64,000 nt of DNA, taken from CATOSD01 sp965203135. Its GTDB lineage: Bacteria > Chloroflexota > Dehalococcoidia > Lucifugimonadales > CATOSD01. Shown here one piece after another: positions 50,354 to 64,000 of this stretch. Position numbers and translations under genes: made by a program. The notes beneath the pieces were generated by a model. That model did no database searches. It was not told where the DNA came from and worked only from the letters and a program-made list of their open reading frames with translations. Each line of letters opens with the position of its first letter. The first letter of the stretch is position 1. Location of the stretch: contig CBDBBO010000002.1 of the NCBI GenBank assembly GCA_965203135.1, positions 372,001 to 436,000 on the forward strand, in the 5' to 3' direction.

Positions 50354-51801
50354 TTATGCCAGCACGCGCGGCAGCCGCGTGCTCCCCATCAGGTAGCGGT
50401 CGATGCCGCGCGCCGCCTCCCTGCCCTCCGCGAGCGCCCACACGACCAGCGACTGGCCGCGCGACATGTCTCCCGCCGTGAACACGCCCTCTACGTTCGT
50501 CATCATGTCGGCGTCTCTTCCCACGTTACCGCGGGGATCCATCTCCAGCCCCAGGTCGCCCAGCATGTCGCCGTGCTCCGGGTGCAGGAAGCCCATCGCC
50601 AACAACACCAGGTCCACGTCCAGAGCGAAGTCGCTGCCCGGCACCTCGAGCATGGCCGGCCGACCCGTGTCGTCGGGAGGCCCCCACTCAAGCCTCACCC
50701 CGTTCAGTTTCTCCACCTTGCCCGAGCCGGTGAAACTCTTGGTCAGGATGTTGTAGTCGCGAACGCCGCCTTCCTCGTGCGAGGAAGACGTGCGAAGTAT
50801 GGCCGACCACTGCGGCCACGGGTTGTCCGGGCGGCGCTCAACGGGCGGCTCTGGCAGCAGCTCCAGCTGGTACACGATCTCCGCGCCCTGCCGGTGCGCC
50901 GTTCCCAGGCAGTCCGAGCCGGTGTCGCCGCCGCCCAGGATCACCACCCGCTTGCCCTCGGCCGTGATGCGCTCGTCCGGGTCCACCTGCTGCCCCGCGA
51001 TTAACCTGTTCTGCTGCGCCAGGTAGTCCATCGCGAAGTGCACGCCGTCCAGCTCGCGCCCGGGTACCGGCAGGTCGCGCGGGATCGTCGAACCGCCGGC
51101 GAGCAGCAGCGCGTCGTAGCCGTCCTTCAGTTCGGATATGGCGCAGTCCCGGCCCACGTAAACGCCCGTCCTGAACTCCACTCCCTCCTCGGCCATCTGG
51201 TCCACGCGGCGCTGTACGACGTACTTTTCCAGCTTGAAGTCCGGGATACCCAACCTGAGCAGGCCGCCCACGACCTCGTCACGCTCGAACACCGTCACCC
51301 TGTGGCCGCTGGCGTTGAGCTGCTGCGCGGCGGCCAGCCCGGCCGGGCCGGATCCCACCACCGCGACGGTTTTCCCGGTGCGCGTACTTGGCGGATTTGG
51401 CTTGATCCAGCCCTCGGCCCATCCTCTGTCCGCAATCGACTTCTCGATGTGCTCGATGGTCACCGGGTCCTGGTTGATGGAGAGTACGCACGAGACCTCG
51501 CACGGAGCAGGGCAGATGCGTCCGGTGAACTCCGGAAAAGCGTTGGTCTTATGCAGGGCGTCGAGCGCCTCACGCCAACGGCCCCTGTACACGTGGTCGT
51601 TCCAGTCGGGAATCAGGTTGCCCAGCGGGCAACCCATGTGGCAGAACGGCACCGAGCAGTTCATGCAGCGCGACCCCTGCTCACGCGCCTGCTCCTCGCT
51701 CCACTTGTGGTAAATCTCGCCGAAGTGACGGACGCGCTCACTTGCGGGGGCGCTCGGTATCGACATCCGCCCGCTCTCTTTGAACCCGGTGACTTTGCCC
51801 A

Positions 51802-51802
<1 letters not shown>
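50354..51802 (-). CDS. gltD: Glutamate synthase small subunit
   Basis: NADPH-oxidising subunit that feeds electrons to GltB. The 482-aa protein has N-terminal Cys clusters for [4Fe-4S] (GSRCMNCSVPFCHMGCPLGN and FTGRICPAPCEVSCVLSINQ), an FAD-binding GxGxxG (VAVVGSGPAGLAAAQQL), and an NADPH-binding site (VVILGGGDTGSDCLG). The ATG at 51802 overlaps the gltB stop by 1 bp. Confidence 0.96.
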
Positions 51803-56319
<4,517 letters not shown>

Positions 56320-56387
56320 AACACGCTTTTCTCGGTATGAATGGTGAATGGGAAAATGCCTGGGAATCGGAACGCCGAACCGCCCAA

Positions 56388-56416
56388 AAGATAGCAGTTT
56401 GTGAAATATGTGTCAA
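56388..56416 (-). promoter_or_regulatory. gltB promoter
   Basis: On the minus strand TTGACA (56416-56411), a 17-bp spacer, and TATCTT (56393-56388). The +1 near 56381 gives a 5' leader of about 60 nt. It is divergent from the HAD gene at 56582. Confidence 0.7.
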
Positions 56417-56581
56417 ATGGAAATTCGCTCCTGAAGTTGTATGCACCCAACCCGACATTTGAGTCGAAACCGGCGTCGTATCCCCCTTCCTACGGGTTGC
56501 CATGCGACCCCGCGTGTTGTAGCTTGTCCCCAGACCAAAACGCCCGATAAGACCTATTGGGGCGGCAGTTGGGAGGGCCGC

Positions 56582-56959
56582 TTGGACAGGCTCATCAGCT
56601 TCGACATAGACGGCACGCTCGAAACCGGTAACCCGCCCGGCCTGATAACCATGCACATGGTCTGCCAGGTCAAAGCGCACGGCTACATCGTCGGAAGCTG
56701 CTCCGACCGTCCCATCAGCGCGCAGCGGCGCATGTGGGAGGATCAGGGCATCGGCGTAGACTTCACCGCGCTGAAGCACAGGCTTGACGGAGTGAAGGCG
56801 CGGTTCGCCGCCGACGAGTACTACCACGTTGGCGACACCGAGGTGGACCGTCACTACGCCGGACTGTCAGGGTTCGAGTTCATCCCGGTCCAGGAAGTCT
56901 CAACAGGCGAAGGCTGGCTGCCCCACATTGCACGCGGCAAGTACGGAGGTGCTCGATGA
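56582..56959 (+). CDS. HAD-like protein
   Basis: A 125-aa short HAD-fold protein: catalytic loop LISFDIDGTLETG near the N-terminus and a late acidic motif YYHVGDTEVDRHYA. The cap domain is missing and the length is short, so it may be a minimal phosphatase or an inactive relative. The TTG at 56582 follows GGGAGGG and puts FDIDGT in the usual place; longer upstream frames lack an SD. The ATGA overlap with the next gene suggests coupled translation. Confidence 0.75.
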   Translation: MDRLISFDIDGTLETGNPPGLITMHMVCQVKAHGYIVGSCSDRPISAQRRMWEDQGIGVDFTALKHRLDGVKARFAADEYYHVGDTEVDRHYAGLSGFEFIPVQEVSTGEGWLPHIARGKYGGAR

Positions 56960-57891
56960 CACTGAAACTCGGAATCCACACCGGACAGCAGGAGTGCTCC
57001 TACGACGACCTGCGCCGAGTTTGGCGGCTCGCCGACTCCACCGGGTTCTACTGGGTCTCCATCTGGGACCACTTCTACGAGCAGCCGATGCGGGACTCCA
57101 AGGGTGACTGCTTCGAGGGCGTGGCCATCATGAGCGCCCTTGCCGCCGAAACCACCAACGTCCGCGTCGGCTCGCTGGTGTTCGGCATGGCCTACCGCTA
57201 CCCGGCGGTGCTCGCCAAGTCGGCCGCGACCGTAGACCACGTGAGCGGCGGCCGGCTCGAGCTGGGTCTGGGCGCCGGCTGGTACGAGCTCGAGCACACC
57301 ACGTTCGGCATTCCCTTCCTGCCCGTCCGCGACCGCATGGACGTGATGGAGGAGGGCGTGCAGATCATCAAGACGCTTCTGACGGAGGGGTCGGTAACCT
57401 TCCAGGGCAAGCACTTCCAGCTCGAAAACGCCAACTGCTTTCCGATGCCGGTACAGCGCCCCCCGCGCGTCTGGGTCGGCGGGCGGGGCGAGCGTCGCAC
57501 GCTGCGCATCGCGGCGCGCTACGCCGACGGATGGAACGTGCCCTACATCTCGCCAGAGGAGTACGCCCACAAGATAGGTGTGCTCGACCGCTGGTGCGAC
57601 GTGGAAGACCGCGATCCGACAGAGCTGTCCCGCTCCGTGAACGTCGGATTCTGGATGGGCACGTCAACCGCAGACGCCGAGAGCGAGCGAGCGCGCTACA
57701 ACGCGCAGTATGGCGAGCGCGCAGAAGAGCAGGCGGGCGGCCAGCTATTCGGCACGGCGAGCGAGGTGGTCGACCGCCTGGGCGAGTACGCCGAGGCCGG
57801 CGCGGAGGGAGTGAACATCGCCCTCCGTGCGCCGTTCAACTTCGAGGCGCTCCAAGCCTTCGCCGAAGAGGTGCTGCCGGCCTTCAAGTAG
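56956..57891 (+). CDS. LLM-class flavin- or F420-dependent oxidoreductase
   Basis: A 311-aa luciferase-like TIM barrel: LKLGIHTGQQECSYDDLRRVWRLADSTGFYWVSIWDHFYEQP, then VRVGSLVFGMAYRYPAVLAKSAATVDHVSGGRLELGLGAGWYELEH, and PRVWVGGRGERRTLRIAARYADGWNVPYISPEEYA. The sequence fits F420-type members better than FMN-reductase partners, but cofactor is not decided. It is coupled to the HAD-like gene by ATGA. Confidence 0.92.
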   Translation: MTLKLGIHTGQQECSYDDLRRVWRLADSTGFYWVSIWDHFYEQPMRDSKGDCFEGVAIMSALAAETTNVRVGSLVFGMAYRYPAVLAKSAATVDHVSGGRLELGLGAGWYELEHTTFGIPFLPVRDRMDVMEEGVQIIKTLLTEGSVTFQGKHFQLENANCFPMPVQRPPRVWVGGRGERRTLRIAARYADGWNVPYISPEEYAHKIGVLDRWCDVEDRDPTELSRSVNVGFWMGTSTADAESERARYNAQYGERAEEQAGGQLFGTASEVVDRLGEYAEAGAEGVNIALRAPFNFEALQAFAEEVLPAFK

Positions 57892-57965
57892 GGCACCTGT
57901 CGCAAGTTCAAATCCTCGTTGACTGAGGAAGCGACGCACAGGCGGACCGGATGCCTAAGACGCGA

Positions 57966-57994
57966 CGGGGACCGAGAGCGAATCCCGGTCCCCG
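57966..57994. terminator. Terminator hairpin between convergent LLM and NHL genes
   Basis: CGGGGACCG (57966-57974) pairs with CGGTCCCCG (57986-57994) around an 11-nt loop, in the 124-bp gap between two convergent genes. The T tract is weak (TTCTCT). Confidence 0.65.
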
Positions 57995-58015
57995 TTCTCT
58001 CGCCGGCAGTTCTGC

Positions 58016-59023
58016 CTACAGGTTGAACTGCGGGTCCATGTAGTCCTTCTCTTTGACGTACACCTGCAGCCGGCCCCGCGTGCTGTCCGTGACGATGATC
58101 CGGTCCTGCTCGTCGACGGCGATTCCCACCGGGCGGTTGAACCGGCCCATCGGCGTGATGTCCTCCACGCGCCTGTAGGCCTTCGTGACGTCCGGGTTTG
58201 CCTCGACGACCTCTTTGGCCCAGTTCGAAAACTCAGTAGCGTCGCCGTACAGGGCGGTAATCACGTCGCCCTCCGGGGCGAATATCTGCACGCGCAGGTT
58301 GCCCCAGTCGACCACGTACACGTCGCCCTCCGAGTCCACCGCCACGTCCGACGGGTGGTCCAACTCGCCGCCGTCCTCGCGCCCGCCGCCGCCGAAGCTC
58401 AGCAGGAACTCGCCGTCCGCGCTGAACTTCTGGACCCTGTCATTGCCCCAGTCGACCACGTACACGTTCCCATCGCCGTCCAGGGAGATGCCCCACGGCT
58501 TGGAGAGTTGTCCGTCCCCACTGCCCGAAGAGCCGAACGCGGACAGGAACGCCCCATCCTTCGTAAACTTCTGCACCCTGTCGTTGCCCGCGTCCACCAC
58601 GTACAGGTTGTCGTCCGCATCGAACGCCAGCCCTGCTGGTCCGCTCAACTGGCCCTCTCCACTGCCCATCTCGCCCCACTGGCCGACCGTCTGGCCGTCC
58701 TCGTCGAAAACCACGATGGAGTTGGAGTGCTCGTCCGAGCAGTACAGATTGCCCTCGCCGTCGACCGCCAGACCTACCGGCCAGACGAACTGCTCTCGGC
58801 CAAAGTCGCCAATGAACTGCTGGTCGATGGTGAGCTTGCCGATTCGCTTGTTGGGCGCGACCACGCCGCCGGCCCCTTCCTGGCCCCGGCTGAGCACGTA
58901 CAGCACGCCGTCCGGCGCTGTGGCTACAGCCACGGGCTGCGTGAACCCATTGCCCGCGGCGGCATTGCGGCCCACGGCGTGGCTGAAGCTCCAGGTCCTG
59001 CCGGCAACAGTTGTCGTAAGCAT
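58016..59023 (-). CDS. NHL-repeat beta-propeller protein
   Basis: A 335-aa propeller with at least five NHL repeats, visible as recurring P-x-G-[LI]-A-x-D-x-x-G-N-x-Y-V-x-D blocks (WPVGLAVDGEGNLYCSDE, GPAGLAFDADDNLYVVDA, KPWGISLDGDGNVYVVDW, HPSDVAVDSEGDVYVVDW, RPVGIAVDEQDRIIVTDS). Such propellers bind ligands or act as lactonases or peptidyl-amidating-like lyases; the active residues of a specific class cannot be picked out. No signal peptide is seen. GGAGG lies 7 nt before the ATG. The 146-bp upstream gap to the DUF1800 gene holds no gene. Confidence 0.85.
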   Translation of the reverse strand: MLTTTVAGRTWSFSHAVGRNAAAGNGFTQPVAVATAPDGVLYVLSRGQEGAGGVVAPNKRIGKLTIDQQFIGDFGREQFVWPVGLAVDGEGNLYCSDEHSNSIVVFDEDGQTVGQWGEMGSGEGQLSGPAGLAFDADDNLYVVDAGNDRVQKFTKDGAFLSAFGSSGSGDGQLSKPWGISLDGDGNVYVVDWGNDRVQKFSADGEFLLSFGGGGREDGGELDHPSDVAVDSEGDVYVVDWGNLRVQIFAPEGDVITALYGDATEFSNWAKEVVEANPDVTKAYRRVEDITPMGRFNRPVGIAVDEQDRIIVTDSTRGRLQVYVKEKDYMDPQFNL

Positions 59024-59169
59024 GTCAAATCCTCCCCATAAAGCCGCAGGCCTCGGTCGGTCTCGCCCCGCCGTGCGACGCGGCCGGCCGCCCGGGGCCT
59101 GCCCTAGAGCGCCCGACCCGCGTCACGGGCCAGCGCGCCACTCCTCTTCTGTGTCCTTAGCGGATCGTC

Positions 59170-60582
59170 CTATCCGAACTGGAACTCCCTGGTGGCGGCG
59201 ATGAGCGCCAGCGTCTCGCCCACGCGCCTCGACGACTTCGCGTAGTCCGCGTCAGTCGCCCAGGAGATGTCGCCTTCGGACGCCACGTTCGTTACCAACT
59301 CCGTCCGTGTCGACTCGGCGACCTCTATCGGACCCATCAGGTCCAGGCAGTGATCGACCAGCGCCTCGGCGCTCATCGACTGCCCGTTGGAACCTGCAAT
59401 CCGCCGGATCATGCTCCGCACGCCCGGCAGCTCGACGTCGTTCACCCGGTCGGCCACGAAGTTCACGCGCTTGACCAGCGAACCGCTGTTGATCCACTCC
59501 TTGCCGGTGTGCCAGCCCTCCACGCTCGGTGGGTCCAGTATCTCCTGGCCCATGTAGCCGGGCTCCTTGGAAAGCGCCTCCAGCCTCGGGTCCACGCCCA
59601 GACCGTCCTTCGTCAGCCTCAGGGTGCCGACGACGACCTCGACGGGACTCTTGACCTTCTGGTACATCGCCTCCTTGAAGAAGTCGGAATTGAACAGCGT
59701 CCTGAGCACTGGCTTCATCTCGAAGCCGGAGTCGACGAACACCTTGGAGAGCAGCTTGATCGCCTCGGGGTCGCGCGGCTCCTCGATGTCCCACGCGGGC
59801 ACCTGCGGCTCGTCGGCGACGAAGAAGTTGTACAGGTGTCGGGAGATGAAGCGGGGGCACGCCTCCTGCTGGAGGATGATGTCGATGATGTCCTCGCCGT
59901 CGAAGTTGCCGGTGTGGCCAAGGAACGTCTTCTCGCTGAAGTCGTGGTCCTCAGGCCGGAACTCGAAGCTCCACGGATGCCTGCCGTAGGGATATCGCGG
60001 CATCTTTGCCGAGATGGTCCAGCCGGTGAAGGCGCGGGAGCACTCGAACACGTCGGTCTCGGTGTAGTTGCCCACGCCGAGGGAGAACAGCTCGAGGAGC
60101 TCGCGTCCCCAGTTCTCGTTGGGGGCGTTCTTGTGGTTCTCGTTGTTGTCCAGCCAGAAGATCATGGCCGGGTTGCTCGCCAGCTTCACCAGCAGGTCGC
60201 GGTAGTTCCCCATGCCGCTCTCGCGGAACATCCGGATCTGCTCGATCAGGTGGTTGCAGTTGTCCACCTTGCCGTTGCCGGTGGCGAACACCTGGTGCCA
60301 GAACAGCGCCATCTTCTCTTCGAGAGGCCGCTGGGTGTTCAGCAGGTGATACAGCCAGTAGGCCTGGCCCGGGCCAACCGCGCCTCCCGGCATCTCCGTG
60401 ATGGGATGATGCCTGAACAGCGTGTACTCGTCCGTTGGGGCCTGCGCGTCCACGTCGAGCAGCTCCTCGACGGTGGCTTCGTAGCCCTTCTCTACCCTGG
60501 CCTCGATCTCCTCACGTGTCGCGCCGAATCCGGCACGCCGCATCAAGTGAGACATCAGGGCGATGTCTTCTCTGTTGGCCAT
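59170..60582 (-). CDS. DUF1800 family protein
   Basis: A 470-aa protein of the DUF1800 family: HLMRRAGFGATREEIEARVEKGYEATVEELLD at the N-terminus, MALFWHQVFATGNGKVDN, ENWGRELLELFSLGVGNYTETDVFECSRAFTGWTI, and DILDPPSVEGWHTGKEWI-like text near the C-terminus (EILDPPSVEGWHTGKEWINSG). DUF1800 genes often neighbour DUF1501 genes, but none is here. No clear signal peptide. The ATG at 60582 follows GGAGGAG and replaces an upstream start at 60636. Function unknown. Confidence 0.9.
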   Translation of the reverse strand: MANREDIALMSHLMRRAGFGATREEIEARVEKGYEATVEELLDVDAQAPTDEYTLFRHHPITEMPGGAVGPGQAYWLYHLLNTQRPLEEKMALFWHQVFATGNGKVDNCNHLIEQIRMFRESGMGNYRDLLVKLASNPAMIFWLDNNENHKNAPNENWGRELLELFSLGVGNYTETDVFECSRAFTGWTISAKMPRYPYGRHPWSFEFRPEDHDFSEKTFLGHTGNFDGEDIIDIILQQEACPRFISRHLYNFFVADEPQVPAWDIEEPRDPEAIKLLSKVFVDSGFEMKPVLRTLFNSDFFKEAMYQKVKSPVEVVVGTLRLTKDGLGVDPRLEALSKEPGYMGQEILDPPSVEGWHTGKEWINSGSLVKRVNFVADRVNDVELPGVRSMIRRIAGSNGQSMSAEALVDHCLDLMGPIEVAESTRTELVTNVASEGDISWATDADYAKSSRRVGETLALIAATREFQFG

Positions 60583-60710
60583 CGGTTCTCCTCCTTTCGC
60601 ATTCTTGCGCCGCCTCGTTCTGACGACAACTTCCACTTCAGGACGCCTGCGTCACCAGCATCGTTCCCCACGGAGCGTGCCACAACATCGTGGCGGTTGC
60701 CGCCACCTTG

Positions 60711-60739
60711 AAAGTAGCAAACCGCCAATCCCTTGTCAA
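60711..60739 (-). promoter_or_regulatory. DUF1800 promoter
   Basis: On the minus strand TTGACA (60739-60734), a 17-bp spacer, and TACTTT (60716-60711). It is about 129 bp before the DUF1800 ATG. Confidence 0.6.
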
Positions 60740-60876
60740 ACCTATCAGTGCTCCGTGCAGTGGCCTTCCGTTTTAGCCCTTCCGGCTAGGAGGACTGGGG
60801 ACTTTAGATTCCTCGGCTGCGCTCGGAATGGAAGGGAAGCACCTTTCGGAATGGATGGTTTGAGGCCTCTGGGTGT

Positions 60877-61477
60877 GGCCTTGCGAAAAATCTGCTCAAT
60901 TCTGCTACATTCCGCACATTCCGTAGCTGGGCGGGCCGGTGTTTTCGTCACTTTCCGTGAGCCAAGTTGTTAAGGTTCGTCACGCGCATTGCGCCGAATG
61001 TGGCAGAATGCGACGGTGACCTTCACCCCGATCCTAACCTTCCCCCGTCGAGGGGGAAGGGACTCTGACGCCGGCGGCCACAGCGCCTGTGCTGTAGAAA
61101 ATAGCACGTGCGTGCTGTAGAATCAAGAGGGTGGTCGGGGTCAAGTGCCTGCGTCGTATTGGCGGGTGGCTTCGCAGCGGAGGACTCCACCCTGGATTCC
61201 CGCTTTCGCGGGAATGACGAATGCGGTTATGCCGAGGTGAAAGCGCCGATTTGTTGGCGCGAGGCGGGGTTACTTTAGGTAAGATGGCGGAAGTGGGGCT
61301 GGAGGTGGGAATTTCTGTGGCATGTGCGTGGCATGTGCATGGCAGGTCCGAGACACCAGCGAGGGATGGAGGTGGCGTTTGGGTTACGCGGTTGGGAAGG
61401 TTTGGGACGGGGTTTTGGGGTGGGCTTGCTAGCGGGCGAGGCGGTTTTGGTGTTCCATGTAAAGGTATCGCAGAGAT
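60877..61477. repeat. Long dispersed intergenic repeat, copy B
   Basis: Second copy of the repeat at 15866-16410. Common blocks occur in the same order: AATCTGCTC (60889), CGTAGCTGGGC (60922), TAGAAAATAGCACGTGCGTG (61095-61114), GATTTGTTGGCGC (61249-61261), a 38-bp identical block 61371-61408, and TCGCAGAGAT (61468-61477). It differs by insertions, including the CCTAACC hairpin and a CCCGCTTTCGCGGG hairpin (61198-61211). It fills most of the gap between DUF1800 and the methyltransferase gene. Confidence 0.75.
61024..61064. repeat. Dispersed CCTAACC hairpin repeat, second copy
   Basis: CACCCCGATCCTAACC, then TTCCCCC and GGGGGAA forming a hairpin, then GGGACT; nearly the same as 28495-28534. 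It is inserted inside copy B of the long repeat and absent from copy A. Confidence 0.55.
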
Positions 61478-61582
61478 GCGGGTGAACAGGCTTCACGTCT
61501 CGCACGCCTGTTCCTCATTGTGGTAAACTGCGTCTCAAACCCACGCTGCGGCGGGCGTGGATTGCCGCTAAGGAGTTTGCCC

Positions 61583-64000
61583 ATGCCGCGCCAAACTGAA
61601 CCTAACGCTAACAACGCCTTGGGCGGTCTGCTTCAGGCAATGCTGTCCAGAAGCTCAGTGCGTTGGGAGAACACCCAGACTATCGCCGGACAGCCGGGAC
61701 TGCAGCCGGACGTCCTCGTAACCGCGCCCGGTCGTGCGCCGGTGGTGCTGGAGGCGGAGTACCTACCGGCTTATACGGTCGAGCAGGACGCGCTGGGCCG
61801 GCTCGGGCTGGAAGTGACCGCAACAGGCCGTCCCATCGAGGCGGCTATCGCCCTGCGCTATCCCGAAGACGTGGCCGAGGCCCACGACCTCCACACCGCA
61901 TTGCGAGCGGCGCGGTTGTCTTATTGCGTCTTCACCGAGGGCAAGAGCGAACCCACCCGCTTCCCCGAATTGGGCTGGCTGGAAGGCTCGGTCGAAGACG
62001 TCGCCGACATGGTGAGGTTGGTGTCAGTACCACAGCGCGCAGTGGACCAAGCCACCGACACGCTGCAAGCGGGGATCGACAGAGCCGCAGGTGTTCTCGA
62101 CGATCTCAGCAGCATGCGCCCGGGCGTAACCGACGCCATCGCAGGGCTGTTGGGCTTGGACGACGTGTCCCAGACTCGCCGGATGGCCTGCGCCATCATC
62201 GCAAATGCCTTGGTGTTCCACGAGCGCATCGCCGGAATGCACTCGGGCATAGACCCGTTAGCGTTAGTTTACGGCCACGGCGTCGGGAGCATTCAATCCA
62301 GGGTCGTAGCCGCCTGGGACGCCATACTCAAGATAAACTACTGGTCCATCTTCGGCATAGCGAAGGACATACTCCAGCAACTGGACTCGAACGGCGCGGC
62401 TAGGGTGCTCGGCGAGCTCAGGTATTCCGTTCAGTCCTTCAGCGCGACGGGTATGGACAATGCACACGACCTGACGGGCCGCATTTTCCAGCGGCTCATA
62501 GCCGACCGCGAGTACCTGGCTACCTTCTATACTCTACCCGCGTCGGCGGCGCTGCTGGCGCGATTCGCGGTGGCCAAGATGGAGGGCGTGGACTGGGCGG
62601 ACGCCGATGCCATAGGCAGCTTGCGAATCGCGGACTTTGCCTGCGGCACCGGCGCGCTGCTGTCCGCAGTGTACGACCAGATAGCCGCCCGCCACGAGCG
62701 GGCGGGCGGTGACGGTGCTGAGTTGCACAAGCCCATGATGGAAGAGGTGTTGTACGGGTGCGACGTCATGCCGTCCGCGGTCCACATTACCGGCTCTACA
62801 CTCTCCGGTGTGGAGCCGTCCGCGGTCTTCGACAACTCACGCCTCTACACCATGCCCTATGGTCGCCAGTGGGACGGCAACGTGGCGATAGGCTCTCTTG
62901 AGTTGCTCCGGTCATCGAGCGTGCTGACGCTGTTCAACACCAGCGACCCCGCCATGCGAACCGGCAGCGCGGGCGAAGAGACGGCGGCCCAGGTGATGGC
63001 CGAATTTCCCGATGAGGGCTACGACGTTGTGATAATGAACCCACCGTTTACAAGGCCGGGCTCCGATTGGGAGGGAAGCGACAGGTCCGAGGACTACATC
63101 AAGCATTTCAGGGGATTGGGTACGGCGCTACCAACACAAAAGGACATGGCCAAGAGCCTCAGTAAGTACGCGAAGGGTACGTGTTACCACGGTTATGCGG
63201 GGATTGCGTCCGCCTTTGCAGCACTGGCTAACAAGAAAATCAAGCCCGGCGGAGTGCTGGCTTTGGTTCTACCTCTATCCGCAGCTTCTGGTCTCTCATG
63301 GCAAGGATTTCGCAAGATGGTGAGCCAGCACTACACTGATGTGCAGGTCCTTACGATAGCGGCCGCCGGCAATGACGACCTTTCATTCTCAGCAGATACA
63401 GGAATGGCGGAATGTCTGGTGATTGCTCGTAAGGTGAAGCCGGGGGAGCAACCCGATGACCGCGCCGTGTTTACATCTCTACGAGGCAGGGCCGTGGGTC
63501 CTGGCCATGCGAGCGCCCTGGCAGGTAGGGTGTCGAACGACGGCAAAGTGAGACGATTGGAACACGGGCCTTATGGCGGTACATCTCATGAGGTAGGACA
63601 GGAAACGGCAGGCGAGACTATCTCCGTGCGACAAACCACTGACGGCCAAAGTTGGCGTGCTGTACGCATGATCGACTACTCTCTAGCTCAAGTGGCATAC
63701 GCCCTATCCGAATCCACGCTGTGGCTCCCCGGTAGTGCAACTCCCCTCGATCTCAAGACAACGTTGCTTAGCGACTTGGGTCAACGAGGATGGCACGACA
63801 TAAACATCGCGGGTTCCTCGGGGCCATTCACCAAGAAGGCGGCTAGCGAAACAGCTACGTATCCCGCCCTCTGGAACCACAACGCCAAGAAAGAGACTCG
63901 GATAGTGTGCGCCCCTGATTCCCAATTGGTAGTCAAACAGGGATCTGAGGACAAAGCCGCAATCGTGTGGGCTACAGCGAGCAGAGCACACGTCAGTCGG
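61583..64000 (+). CDS. N6-adenine DNA methyltransferase with extra N-terminal domain (3' end outside window)
   Basis: Open from ATG 61583 to the window edge (806 codons, no stop). The methyltransferase core has SAM motif I FACGTGALLSAVYDQ (352-360) and motif IV NPPF (486-489), as in gamma-class adenine methylases of type I, type IIG and BREX systems. Upstream, D43 with E57-x-E59 (QPDVLV, PVVLEAEY) resembles a degenerate PD-(D/E)XK nuclease core, so a fused restriction-modification enzyme is possible. A central helical region (about 150-330) may handle DNA recognition. Partners would lie beyond 64000. Confidence 0.85.
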   Translation, partial: MPRQTEPNANNALGGLLQAMLSRSSVRWENTQTIAGQPGLQPDVLVTAPGRAPVVLEAEYLPAYTVEQDALGRLGLEVTATGRPIEAAIALRYPEDVAEAHDLHTALRAARLSYCVFTEGKSEPTRFPELGWLEGSVEDVADMVRLVSVPQRAVDQATDTLQAGIDRAAGVLDDLSSMRPGVTDAIAGLLGLDDVSQTRRMACAIIANALVFHERIAGMHSGIDPLALVYGHGVGSIQSRVVAAWDAILKINYWSIFGIAKDILQQLDSNGAARVLGELRYSVQSFSATGMDNAHDLTGRIFQRLIADREYLATFYTLPASAALLARFAVAKMEGVDWADADAIGSLRIADFACGTGALLSAVYDQIAARHERAGGDGAELHKPMMEEVLYGCDVMPSAVHITGSTLSGVEPSAVFDNSRLYTMPYGRQWDGNVAIGSLELLRSSSVLTLFNTSDPAMRTGSAGEETAAQVMAEFPDEGYDVVIMNPPFTRPGSDWEGSDRSEDYIKHFRGLGTALPTQKDMAKSLSKYAKGTCYHGYAGIASAFAALANKKIKPGGVLALVLPLSAASGLSWQGFRKMVSQHYTDVQVLTIAAAGNDDLSFSADTGMAECLVIARKVKPGEQPDDRAVFTSLRGRAVGPGHASALAGRVSNDGKVRRLEHGPYGGTSHEVGQETAGETISVRQTTDGQSWRAVRMIDYSLAQVAYALSESTLWLPGSATPLDLKTTLLSDLGQRGWHDINIAGSSGPFTKKAASETATYPALWNHNAKKETRIVCAPDSQLVVKQGSEDKAAIVWATASRAHVSR

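Noticed and set aside
57893..57950. tRNA-like fragment with GTTCAAATCC (T-loop motif) after the LLM gene
   Set aside because: The flanking bases do not form a T-stem or an acceptor stem, and no anticodon arm is found upstream. It is probably chance or a very old remnant.

Overview
The window is one contiguous piece of a GC-rich bacterial chromosome, most likely from the Chloroflexota (a SAR202/Dehalococcoidia-like lineage is my best guess). The grounds are indirect: long Pro/Thr-rich linkers in secreted proteins, a T-box-controlled tryptophan operon, and a metabolic set heavy in type III CoA-transferases, amidohydrolases, gamma-glutamyltransferase-like proteins and an LLM flavin oxidoreductase. 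No rRNA or tRNA gene was recognised. Promoters that can be read are ordinary sigma-70-like TTGACA/TATAAT elements.

Layout. 1-5.3 kb: end of a nitroreductase-like gene, thiI, and B12-dependent metH behind a structured leader. 5.3-9.7 kb: an insertion-sequence island with three IS5-superfamily (IS427-like) elements, each with a split transposase whose frames meet at a homopolymer, an ISAs1-family element, and a truncated membrane gene. 9.8-16 kb: polA, a serine hydrolase, a HicAB module and a gamma-glutamyltransferase. 15.9-19.4 kb: a long dispersed intergenic repeat (second copy at 60.9-61.5 kb), small secreted or hypothetical proteins, and a NYN-domain gene behind an apparent attenuator. 19.9-23.1 kb: a second gamma-glutamyltransferase homologue, a tiny membrane protein and an MFS transporter. 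31.4-23.1 kb (minus strand): a T-box, then trpS-trpE-trpG-[frameshifted nuclease-like gene]-trpD-[HAD phosphatase]-trpC-trpF, mostly joined by 4-bp ATGA overlaps; trpA and trpB are absent.

31.5-39.2 kb: a DUF7662-like/PIN pair, a lipoprotein metallopeptidase with nine ~35-residue repeats, coaX-coaBC with a duplicated coaBC 3' end flanking a Uma2 gene, and a NYN-LOTUS protein. 39.3-48.9 kb: cupin, amidohydrolase, aminotransferase, a lipoprotein thioredoxin-fold protein with an in-frame UGA that is very probably selenocysteine, pncB, a carboxymuconolactone decarboxylase-like protein, and two adjacent CaiB/BaiF CoA-transferases of which the first lacks the catalytic Asp. 49-60.6 kb: an amidohydrolase downstream of gltB-gltD, a HAD protein with an LLM oxidoreductase, an NHL propeller and a DUF1800 protein. 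61.6 kb to the end: an N6-adenine methyltransferase open at the window edge, probably part of a restriction or defence locus.

The strongest candidate for something unusual is the UxxC lipoprotein at 42763-43872: it has a TGA codon at the first redox position, a conserved Cys three residues on, an open frame on both sides, and a hairpin at the right distance to be a bacterial SECIS. Other items worth attention are the two-copy 550-600 bp intergenic repeat, the nuclease-like gene inside the T-box trp operon, the repeat-containing metallopeptidase, and the active/inactive CoA-transferase pair.
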